From Desulfobacteraceae bacterium 4572_130 (lineage in GTDB: Bacteria; Desulfobacterota; Desulfobacteria; Desulfobacterales; Desulfobacteraceae), in contig NBLN01000006.1 of the NCBI GenBank assembly GCA_002084425.1, forward strand, positions 1-64,000: a stretch of 64,000 nucleotides of DNA, given 5' to 3'. This document shows positions 1-7,136 of this stretch, one piece after another (the first letter of the stretch is position 1; each line of letters begins with the position of its first letter). Below the pieces are notes generated by a model. It searched no databases, was not told where the DNA came from, and saw nothing but the letters and a program-made list of their open reading frames with translations. A program made the translations under genes and the position numbers.

Positions 1-71
1 AACCAGAGAAGGAAGCACTCAGCAAATGGCTGGAAAACGCCTGCTCACAGTGAGCAGGCATGGCATAACCT

Positions 72-233
72 GAAAAATGTGGCTTAACCCCAACAACAGT
101 TTTTTGGGAAGGTTCATTATTAGCTACAGAACTTTCAATTGAAGCAGGAAAATGTCCGGATTGGTTCCGCTATCAAGTTCAAGACTCAAATGTTTATTTA
201 CCTTGGGGAAAAGTATTAGGACCAGGTTTATGA
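72..233 (+). pseudogene. C-terminal fragment of an unrecognised protein
   Basis: An open frame without a start codon runs from about 72 to a TGA at 231-233. From about 102 it reads like real protein (FWEGSLLATELSIEAGKC, then PDWFRYQVQDSNVYLPWGKV). Its upstream part crosses a hairpin-like repeat (ccccaacaac...gggaaggttc) that also occurs at 1118-1153, so the gene was probably cut by an insertion or rearrangement. I do not recognise the family. It lies just left of an integron attC site and could be a decayed cassette. Confidence 0.35.
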
Positions 234-237
234 GTAA

Positions 238-333
238 TGTTACGCTGGCATTAATCCAGACTTCAGCTTAGCCGCAACCCTATTGATGAATATTGACAGA
301 AGTATCAGGTCGTCATTCTTGACAAAAGTTTGA
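238..333 (+). pseudogene. Short C-terminal gene fragment ahead of attC
   Basis: A frame without a usable start encodes about 31 residues (AGINPDFSLAATLLMNIDRS, then IRSSFLTKV) and ends with TGA at 331-333, 36 bases before an attC-like site. Its position matches the 3' end of a cassette gene, which normally stops shortly before its attC. The family is not recognised. It could be chance coding, but the residue composition is protein-like. Confidence 0.3.
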
Positions 334-369
334 CAGTGCAAGCATGGATTTAGTGTAGAAATAAGTCGT

Positions 370-438
370 GCCGAACAATTGCATCCAGGGGATTGCTTTC
401 CGCTGCGCTCCAAGCAACCACTGATGCACGCGTTAAAG
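370..438 (+). other. Integron attC recombination site
   Basis: Seen directly: an R''-like box GCCGAAC at 370-376 and an R'-like box GTTAAAG at 432-438 bracket an imperfect palindrome. Inner arms TGCATCCAG and CTGATGCA pair with one extra base on one side, the extrahelical base typical of attC. A second arm pair TTGCTT/AAGCAA follows, and a central unpaired region lies between. The AACAATT and GCGTTA ends match known attC sites such as that of aadA1. Both core boxes deviate by one base from RYYYAAC/GTTRRRY. In this orientation the following plus-strand gene is the next cassette. Confidence 0.75.
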
Positions 439-486
439 ATATAAACTTTTTCCAAAATATATTAACTTTAAAAAAGAAGATGAAAC

Positions 487-1044
487 ATGAAAAGAGGGAA
501 AAAGATCGTAGTAGTAGCTCATTGCTATTTGAATCAGAATGCCAGAGTTCAACCTTATGCAAGCAGACAAGGAGTATTTAAGGAACTAATCAATCCATTA
601 ATAGAACACGGATTTGGCTTGATTCAATTACCCTGTCCAGAATCTACCGCATGTGGATTAAACAGGTGGGAAGCTGTAACAGAGCAATATGACAATCCTG
701 CATTTAGACGCCATTGTCGTACAATTTTACAGCCGTTTGTTGATCAGTTTGTAAATCATCAAAAAGCAGGAGACAGAATTTATGCTGTTTTAGGTGTACC
801 ATTTAGTCCTTGCTGTGGCACAAAACATAATCCATCTAACAAAAATTGGGGCGGTCCTTTATTAAGTGGCAGGGTAGTACCTGAATTAAAAATAGTTGAT
901 GGCCCAGCTGTATTTATGCAGGAATTGATAAGTCTATGTGAAGAAGCAAGTATAAAAATCAGTTTTATGGATATATCGGAAACTGAAGATATTTTTCCAG
1001 AACTACAACCACAAAACGTCTTAAAGCAAATATTAGAAGAATAA
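487..1044 (+). CDS. TudS-related (DUF523-like) putative desulfidase, likely a cassette gene
   Basis: The 185-residue protein resembles the CD3072/TudS-related group of DUF523 proteins. TudS enzymes remove sulfur from thiouracil using a [4Fe-4S] cluster held by three cysteines. Candidate ligands are visible: Cys in VVAHCYLNQN near residue 13, Cys in LPCPESTACG near 50-57, and the SPCCGT pair near 108-109. The start at 487 leaves GAAG-type upstream sequence. It begins 49 bases after an attC site in cassette orientation, and its own downstream attC is missing, replaced by IS debris. The substrate is unknown; a role in thiolated-base or small-thiol detoxification is inference from the family. Confidence 0.7.
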   Translation: MKRGKKIVVVAHCYLNQNARVQPYASRQGVFKELINPLIEHGFGLIQLPCPESTACGLNRWEAVTEQYDNPAFRRHCRTILQPFVDQFVNHQKAGDRIYAVLGVPFSPCCGTKHNPSNKNWGGPLLSGRVVPELKIVDGPAVFMQELISLCEEASIKISFMDISETEDIFPELQPQNVLKQILEE

Positions 1045-1117
1045 TTTACCAATAATAAAACAACTTCATAAAAAGAAATAAACAATGACATTATGTGCAA
1101 TAGTATTTAAAATCAAT

Positions 1118-1153
1118 GAACCTTCCCCCAAAAATTGTTGTTGGGGAAGGTTC
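1118..1153. repeat. GAACCTTCCCC hairpin
   Basis: A near-perfect inverted repeat: GAACCTTCCCC, a short AT/GTTGTT centre, then GGGGAAGGTTC. A degenerate copy (ccccaacaacagttttttgggaaggttc) lies at 88-115, so the two copies flank the cassette gene and attC. It adjoins the 3' end of the IS3 orfA remnant and may be part of a transposable-element end or a terminator. Confidence 0.5.
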
Positions 1154-1160
1154 AGGTATT

Positions 1161-1330
1161 TCATTTCGGTGCTTTGCTGAAGATGGCCATTGCTTTTTTT
1201 AAGATATCTCGTTCCATTTCGGTCTCTCAAAGCTGTTTTTCAAGTTCTCGAATCCGTTCCGACCAGGTTCAGAACATAGTAGAACTGCGTTTCGTTTGAA
1301 ATCTTGATTGTACTTTCTTCTTTTGTTCAT
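1161..1330 (-). pseudogene. IS3-family transposase orfA remnant
   Basis: Read on the minus strand, a GGAGGA ribosome site precedes ATG at 1328-1330 and MNKRRKYNQDFKRNAVLL, the usual OrfA helix-turn-helix start. The middle of the gene is missing. The frame resumes as ERIRELEKQL, then an in-frame TGA, then ETEMERDILKKAMAIFSKAPK and a stop at 1161, the standard OrfA leucine-zipper tail. OrfB is absent except possibly its ATG. An AGAGGCTTAACCTC sequence at about 1356-1369 upstream may belong to the element end. It is inactive. Confidence 0.75.
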
Positions 1331-1558
1331 TTTGTCCTCCATAATTTTTCATTATAGAGGCTTAACCTCAAGTGTACAATCTCTGAGGAGGATCAAGACT
1401 CAATTTATTCTTTTATTAAAAGAGATTTAATCATCAAATCAGTTGAGTTTTATACCACTGCTTTTATACAAATTTGTAATAAAATTTATGATGATATGAT
1501 ATATTTTTTTGCTAAAGCAAACTATCCCTTTGTGTCACCCTATTGTCACCCAAACAAT

Positions 1559-1590
1559 AAAGGTTTTCAGCTAAATACTGAAAACCTTTA
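1559..1590 (-). terminator. Hairpin downstream of tRNA-Gln
   Basis: A perfect 12-bp stem AAAGGTTTTCAG / CTGAAAACCTTT with a 7-base loop lies immediately 3' of the minus-strand tRNA-Gln. The T-run after the stem is short, so efficiency is uncertain, but position and stem quality fit a tRNA terminator. Confidence 0.65.
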
Positions 1591-1598
1591 TTATTAGA

Positions 1599-1672
1599 TG
1601 GCTGGGTGATAAGGATTTGAACCTTAATTGACGGAGTCAGAGTCCGTAGTCCTGCCATTGGACGATCACCCA
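1599..1672 (-). tRNA. tRNA-Gln (anticodon CTG)
   Basis: A full cloverleaf is visible on the minus strand: acceptor TGGGTGA/TCACCCA, anticodon stem ACGGA/TCCGT with loop CTCTGAC giving anticodon CTG, T-arm TAAGG-TTCAAAT-CCTTA, and an encoded CCA end (1599-1601). Its 5' boundary abuts a copy of dispersed repeat family A. Confidence 0.93.
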
Positions 1673-1769
1673 ATAACTGCCATAAGACAGATCTGATTTT
1701 TAATTCTTGGCTTGCCTCACAACGAAACATAAAAGAATATTAACTAGTTATAAGTTATTTCATATAAAA
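1672..1769 (-). repeat. Dispersed repeat family A, copy 1
   Basis: About 97 bp in reverse orientation. It starts AATAACTGCCATAAGACAG (hairpin end) and ends in the TATAAGTTATTTCATATAAA side. It begins directly at the 5' end of tRNA-Gln. Six other copies in the window align along the full length. Confidence 0.8.
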
Positions 1770-1845
1770 TTAAAAAATTTTTTATAGGATTAACAATAAA
1801 TTTTATATATAATAGCTAGTTTTCAGTCAATAATATATTTATAAT

Positions 1846-1970
1846 GCCTTTGCACAAACGCATTTTTTATAAAAATACTTTTAAAAATATAAAATATCTT
1901 TTTCTAATTTTTAATTAAAAAAATGTTTGTAATGTAAATACCTATAAATAGAGCTTGCTCTTATTTATGT
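1846..1970 (+). repeat. Dispersed repeat family B, copy 1 (partial)
   Basis: Begins GCCTTTGCACAAACGCATTT, then AT-rich sequence and ACCTATAAATAGAGCTTGCTC. The right part with the second inverted end is missing. It aligns with the copies at 13.5 and 27.1 kb. Confidence 0.65.
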
Positions 1971-2002
1971 TTAATGGGGGATAAAAATTCCTTATTATTT
2001 TT

Positions 2003-3298
2003 TCATCTTTCATCTACAACCCGAACAGCTTTACCCAGGCTTCTGCCGATAAATTTAGGCTTTACAAGGTTAACATCAACGGAAATACCTATATTATCTT
2101 TTATATGGGAATTAATTTTTGCTTCAACTTGTTTTCTTGTTTCTTCACCTTTGTCATAGACTTCTTGTCTAGCTTCAACTTGGACAATAAGTTTATCAAG
2201 ATAACCTTTTTTCCTAACAATAAGCCTGTATTGAGGATCAACTTCCTTAATATCAAAAAGAAATGATTCAATTTGGGAAGGAAATATATTAACCCCGCTA
2301 ATTATAAGCATATCATCAGTTCTGCCAAAAATCCTATCAATTTTAACAAAAGTTCTTCCACAGGAACATTTTTCAGGAATAAATCTTGTAATATCCTTTG
2401 TGCGATATCGTATTAAGGGCATTGCCTGCCTTTGAATTGAAGTAAAAACAAGCTCGCCTTTTTCTCCCATGGGAACAGGTTTGAAAGTTTTAGTATCAAG
2501 AATTTCTGCAATAAAATGGTCTTCATTAATATGGGATCCATTTTGACCAACACTACATTCATAACCAACTCCTGGACCACACATTTCTGTTAATCCAAAA
2601 ATATTTAATGCTGTAATACCCATTCGTTCTTCAATTGCAGAACACATCTCTCGTGTCCAGGGTTCTGCTCCAAAAATTCCTATTTTAAGGGGAAGTTTTC
2701 TTATATCTATATTCATTTCTTCAGCTTTTTCAGCAATGGTAAGGGCGTATGATGGAGTTGAACAAAGAGCTGTTGGCTTAAAATCTTTTAAAAGCTTAAC
2801 TTGCCTTTCTGTTATGCCTGAACTTGTAGGAATAATTGAGCATCCAATTTTTAAAAGTCCATAATGAAGTCCTAATCCTCCAGTAAAAAGTCCATATCCA
2901 TAGGCATTTTGAACAATATCTTTTTTGCGCACACCATAGGCCCAAAGATTTCTTGCAACACATTCTGCCCATTGGTCAAGATCAGCTTGAGTATAAACAT
3001 TAGTTATTGGAGTTCCAGTTGTTCCAGATGATGCATGTATGCCAATAATATCATCCATGGGAAGTGCACAAAGACCAAAGGGATAATTATCCCTTAAATC
3101 ATTTTTTACTGTAAAGGGAAGTTTAGAAATATCATCTATATGCTTTAAATCATTTGCAGATATTCCTAATTTTTTAAATTTTCTTGTGTAAAATGGTACT
3201 TTATCAAAAACCCATGCCACTGTTTTTTTTAAATTTTTTAATTGAAATGCTTTAAGTTGATCTAAAGGCATACATTCAAATTTTTTATTCCAGTGCAT
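2003..3298 (-). CDS. Phenylacetate-CoA ligase family protein
   Basis: The 431-residue protein is full length for the PaaK-type branch of adenylate-forming enzymes. It carries the phosphate-binding ASSGTTG at residues 89-95, the LNIFGLTEMCGPG adenylation motif, a Cys pair in PEKCSCGRT, and a C-terminal GRSLGKAVRV with the catalytic-type Lys. Such enzymes make aryl-acetyl-CoA from phenylacetate-like acids, ATP and CoA. It lies upstream-adjacent on the minus strand to iorB/iorA, whose products are aryl-acetyl-CoAs, so the two probably act in aromatic amino acid breakdown or its reversal. The paaK name is withheld because related ligases act on indoleacetate and other acids. Confidence 0.85.
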   Translation of the reverse strand: MHWNKKFECMPLDQLKAFQLKNLKKTVAWVFDKVPFYTRKFKKLGISANDLKHIDDISKLPFTVKNDLRDNYPFGLCALPMDDIIGIHASSGTTGTPITNVYTQADLDQWAECVARNLWAYGVRKKDIVQNAYGYGLFTGGLGLHYGLLKIGCSIIPTSSGITERQVKLLKDFKPTALCSTPSYALTIAEKAEEMNIDIRKLPLKIGIFGAEPWTREMCSAIEERMGITALNIFGLTEMCGPGVGYECSVGQNGSHINEDHFIAEILDTKTFKPVPMGEKGELVFTSIQRQAMPLIRYRTKDITRFIPEKCSCGRTFVKIDRIFGRTDDMLIISGVNIFPSQIESFLFDIKEVDPQYRLIVRKKGYLDKLIVQVEARQEVYDKGEETRKQVEAKINSHIKDNIGISVDVNLVKPKFIGRSLGKAVRVVDER

Positions 3299-3371
3299 AG
3301 TTTAAACTCCTTATAGTTAGTAAACCTTGAAATTTTGAAAAAATAATTTATAGACTTTACTGCTGGTAAGT

Positions 3372-3968
3372 TTATGACCCCATCTCAGCAGTTTTAAATC
3401 CTAGATCAAAGGCTCTTAAATTCATATCAATAAAAGCTTTTTTTGTTCTAATTTTTATTGCCTGCTGCACGCTTTCTTTTGACAGCATAAGTGTTTGGGT
3501 CTGCATTAAAGCTCCTAAAAGAACAATATTTATTGTCATTGGATTTCCAGCTTCTTTGGCAAGTTTTAATGCATCAAATGCTATGAATTTTTTTGTTCTT
3601 TGTTTAATTAAATTTTTAATTTCTTCAATTTCAGGATAAACATCCTTTCCAATCGCTACCATAAACGAAGGAACTGGAGCAAGATTTGTAATAACCTTTG
3701 TATTTTTATTACATCTGTTCATTGCTCTTAATGTTTCAGAAGGCTCAAATCCAAGAAGTATATCAGCCTCACCATTAGAAATAATTGTACTTTCAGCATC
3801 ACCAAATACAATAGAAGATTCTACTATCCCACCTCGTTGAGCCATTCCATGTATTTCACTCATGTGCACAGGAACATCAGATATAAGAGCTGCTTCACCA
3901 AGAACTTTAGATGCAAGCAAATTTCCCTGTCCCCCCACGGCAACTATAATTAATCTTGTTATATTCAT
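3372..3968 (-). CDS. iorB: Indolepyruvate:ferredoxin oxidoreductase, beta subunit
   Basis: The 198-residue protein matches the gamma-type 2-oxoacid oxidoreductase domain, with VGGQGNLLASKVLGEAA near residues 12-28 and HGMAQRGGIVESS near 40-52. With IorA it oxidatively decarboxylates aryl pyruvates to aryl-acetyl-CoA, reducing ferredoxin. The gene is intact although its partner iorA is broken, and a family A repeat separates the two, replacing the usual tight spacing. The aryl-CoA ligase follows 73 bases downstream. Confidence 0.88.
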   Translation of the reverse strand: MNITRLIIVAVGGQGNLLASKVLGEAALISDVPVHMSEIHGMAQRGGIVESSIVFGDAESTIISNGEADILLGFEPSETLRAMNRCNKNTKVITNLAPVPSFMVAIGKDVYPEIEEIKNLIKQRTKKFIAFDALKLAKEAGNPMTINIVLLGALMQTQTLMLSKESVQQAIKIRTKKAFIDMNLRAFDLGFKTAEMGS

Positions 3969-3981
3969 AATTCATATATCC

Positions 3982-4079
3982 TTTATATAAAAGAACTTTT
4001 AACTACTTAATATTCTTTCATGTTTTGTTATGAAACAAACCCAAAACTAAAAACCTGATCTGCCTCATGGGAGTTGTTA
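3982..4079 (+). repeat. Dispersed repeat family A, copy 2
   Basis: About 97 bp starting CTTTATATAAAAGAACTTTT and ending with the CTGCCTCATGGGAG-type hairpin. It fills the gap between iorA and iorB, and its last bases supply the TAA stop codon of iorA on the minus strand. Confidence 0.8.
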
Positions 4080-5862
4080 ATTTTTTAAGGGTATAATAGC
4101 ATTTTCTGTACAAATTTGTGCACAAACAGCACATCCTATACAAGTATTTGCATCAATTTTTACTTTTCCCTTTTCCAAATAAAAGGAAGGACAGGCAATC
4201 TCATTTATACAATCTTTATGATCTAAACATTTATCTGTTATTTTAAATGCTCTTGGTTTAAGCATTTTTAAACTTTTTGCATAAAGAGGACATACTTGTC
4301 TTGAAATAATAACTGAAACACCTTGAAATTCAAGTGCCTCTTTTATAGCTGCAATACTCTTTTTTACTTTAAAAGGTTTTATAATAGTAAGATGCTCTAC
4401 TCCAAGAGATTATATCCATCAAAATTCATAAGTGACATATCAACCCCGGGATTAGGCTGGTGCCCTGTCATTGCAGTTGTACCATTATCAAGTATTACAA
4501 GAGTAAAATTATGATTATTAAAAACCGCATTTACAAGACCTGTTATGCCTGAATGAAAAAATGTTGAATCTCCTATAAATGATATTACTTTTTTGTCAGT
4601 TGCCTTGGAAAAACCACATGAAGTGCTTACAGAAGAACCCATACAAATAAGAAAATCTCCAACACTTAATGGCGGTAAAAAACCTAATGTATAACAACCA
4701 ATATCTGTTGGATAAATTGTTTCCATTCCCTTAGCAGCTTTTTTTACCTCATAAAAAGTTGCCCTGTGGGAACATCCTGAGCATAAGTTAGGTGGACGCT
4801 GGGGAATTTTTGGAAGTTTTTCAGTATCAACTGAATTTCTAGGAATATAATCAATTTCAAAATAATTTGCTATTTTTTCTCTTACCATACCAGGATCAAA
4901 TTCATATAAACGAGAAAAAAGATTTTTATGTTTTCCTTTAATTGGCAAAATAAGTTTTTCTTCCTGCACAAAGGCTTTAACTGCCTCTTCCATAAAAGGC
5001 TCGCCTTCTTCAATTACAAGGATTTTTTCACATTGCTTTGCAAAATTTTTTATCATTTTTGGGGGAAGGGGATTTGAAAATCCAATGCGTAAAATTTTTG
5101 TTTTATCCTGAATTTTAAGATCTTTTACTGCATCTAAAGCATAGGAAAAACTTACTCCATTACAAATAATTCCCCAACTACCTGAACCTGTAATAATATT
5201 ATGTTCTGAGGTTTCTGACAATTTTTCTGCTTTTTCAAGATTTTCCAAAAGCTTTACATGAAGTGTTCTTGAAACAGCAGGAACAGTAACATATTTAAAA
5301 GGATCTTTTTTAAAGTCACCTTTTGTTTTTCTGTTTTTTATTTTACCAAGATCTACAAAGGCACTGGAATGATTAATTCTAGTTGTTGTTCTTAATATAA
5401 CAGGCTCTCCAAGTCTTTCTGAAAGTTCAAATGCTGATATTGTCATATTCTTTGCTTCTCTTACTGAGGAAGGCTCTAATATTGGAATTCCTGCAAGTTT
5501 TCCATAATACCTGTTATCCTGCTCATTTTGGCTAGAAAACATAAAAGGATCATCTGCACTAATAATTACAAGACCTCCCTTAACTCCCACATAAGCAAGG
5601 GTCATTAAGGGATCAGCAGCCACATTTACGCCGACATGTTTCATAATACACATTGTACGAAGTCCTGAATTTGCAGCAGCAGCAGCAACTTCCAAGGCAA
5701 CTTTTTCATTGGTGCTGTATTCAAAATAAAGATCTGTTTCTTTGGAAATTTGAAAAAGATTAAAGCAAAGGCAACTCCAGCTTCAATAGCACCTCTGGCA
5801 ATAGATTCATTACCTAAAAGCATTATTTCTTTTTTTATTTTTTCATCTAATAATTTATGCAT
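4077..5862 (-). pseudogene. iorA: Indolepyruvate:ferredoxin oxidoreductase, alpha subunit, two frameshifting deletions
   Basis: Three adjacent reading frames together make one IorA. The N-terminal piece (from ATG at 5862) reads MHKLLDEKIKKEIMLLGNES to GVAFA. The sequence then jumps frame at about 5770 to LFQISKETDLYFEYSTNEKV, with loss of the TGYPGTPSSE-type motif expected there. The main piece runs to GVDMSLMNFDGYN near 4408, where a second jump leads to LGVEHLTIIKPFKVKKSIAA and the ferredoxin-like tail (CLDHKDCINEIAC and CIGCAVCAQIC) ending at 4077. The TPP-domain signatures GCSHRATFYEVKKA and GDSTFFHSGITGL are intact. Both breaks look like deletions of roughly 40 bases. Either the gene is dead or the assembly is wrong at both points. 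Confidence 0.85.
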
Positions 5863-5876
5863 ATTGATTCCTTATT

Positions 5877-6299
5877 TTAAGAATTTTCTTTTACATGTTT
5901 AAGAACAGGTAAAAATTTTTCACCATTTAAGTAACCAGGTATAGAGCCAATTTTTGAACTATCCTTTTTCAAAAACCATGAAACAGGAAATCTTTTAACA
6001 TTATATAAAGATATAATTTTTTTATGTTTTTTTTCGTTTATAAAAATAGATATAAAATTATCATTTAAATATTTAACAACTAAAGGGTCTTTAAGTGTTG
6101 TCGATTCCATTTTTTTACAATAAAAGCACCAGTCAGCATTAAAATAAACAAAAATATTTTTTCCCTGTTTTTTTGCAGATAAAAGTCCTTTTTCATAAGA
6201 TTTATGCCATTTAATATCTTCTGAAAATGCAATATCAGGTATAGAAAGAACAAAACAAAGGCATATAATTGTAATAATAATTAATATTTTATGTTTCAT
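5877..6299 (-). CDS. Periplasmic thioredoxin-like protein
   Basis: The 140-residue protein has an N-terminal signal peptide (about 1-26) and a thioredoxin fold with active site WCFYC at residues 57-61. This is a DsbD-gamma/SoxW-like sequence (FVYFNADWCFYCKKMEST, then a cis-Pro in KRFPVSWFL). It starts 14 bases after the CcdA-like membrane protein gene, so it probably receives electrons from CcdA to reduce periplasmic disulfides, for example in cytochrome c maturation. The exact target is not visible. Confidence 0.8.
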   Translation of the reverse strand: MKHKILIIITIICLCFVLSIPDIAFSEDIKWHKSYEKGLLSAKKQGKNIFVYFNADWCFYCKKMESTTLKDPLVVKYLNDNFISIFINEKKHKKIISLYNVKRFPVSWFLKKDSSKIGSIPGYLNGEKFLPVLKHVKENS

Positions 6300-6313
6300 A
6301 TTTTTCCCTTTTT

Positions 6314-7012
6314 TTAAAAACCGCCAAGAATTTTAAACTTATCTGTTATCAAAAGTATCCCAATAATAATTAAAAAAATACCTGATATTTTATTAATATA
6401 TATTAAAATTTTTCTAGCATGATGCATTATATTTATAATTTTATTAATAAAAAATGATATAATAATAAATGGAAGAGCAAGACCAAGAGAATATATGCTT
6501 AAAAGTAAAACTCCCTTTAAAACAGTTTCATTACTTCCGGCAATAATTAATATTGAACCAAGCATTGGGCCTATGCAGGGACTCCAGCCTGCACCAAATG
6601 CCATGCCAATTACAAAGGTTCCCATAAAATGCATTGGTTTTTCATTTATATGAATTCGCTTTTCAAAATTTAATTTTTTTATATTTATTATTCCAAGTAA
6701 ATGCAAACCAAAAACAATAACAATTCCACCTCCTGCATATCTTATAATCCAGGAATATTGTAATACAAACTTTCCTAAAAATGATGCAGATGCACCAAAC
6801 AAAATAAAAACAAAGGAAAATCCTAACACATAAAAAAAAGTTGCAAAAATAACTTTCTGCCTGTTTTCTTTATTATTCTGACTTAATTGATCCAGAGACA
6901 ACCCTGTAATAAATGTAAAATATGCTGGAATTAAAGGTAAAACACAAGGAGAAAAAAAGGAAAGTAAACCTGCTATAAGAGCTGTCTGGTATGATACTGT
7001 TTCATTAAGCAA
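6314..7012 (-). CDS. ccdA: CcdA-type thiol:disulfide transmembrane transporter
   Basis: The 232-residue protein has six predicted membrane segments and the two conserved cysteines of the DsbD-beta/CcdA family, in SFFSPCVLPLIPAY near residue 23 and AGWSPCIGPMLG near 144. It moves reducing equivalents from cytoplasmic thioredoxin to the periplasm. The thioredoxin-like gene immediately downstream is its likely partner. Length is normal for a stand-alone CcdA. Confidence 0.85.
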   Translation of the reverse strand: MLNETVSYQTALIAGLLSFFSPCVLPLIPAYFTFITGLSLDQLSQNNKENRQKVIFATFFYVLGFSFVFILFGASASFLGKFVLQYSWIIRYAGGGIVIVFGLHLLGIINIKKLNFEKRIHINEKPMHFMGTFVIGMAFGAGWSPCIGPMLGSILIIAGSNETVLKGVLLLSIYSLGLALPFIIISFFINKIINIMHHARKILIYINKISGIFLIIIGILLITDKFKILGGF

Positions 7013-7136
7013 TTGTTTTAATCCTCCTTAAAAAAATTAATTATAAACTAGGGACCAAGAAAAACACTAAAACACACAAAAAAGATAAAAAAAACAAATT
7101 AGTTTAATATATAATAAAAATCCCTATAATATTAAA

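Noticed and set aside
240-455. 71-residue minus-strand frame over the attC site
   Set aside because: The opposite strand explains the region as an attC site and gene fragment; the frame lacks a ribosome site.
1512-1730. 72-residue minus frame across tRNA-Gln
   Set aside because: It is read through the tRNA and repeat A; no ribosome site or family resemblance.
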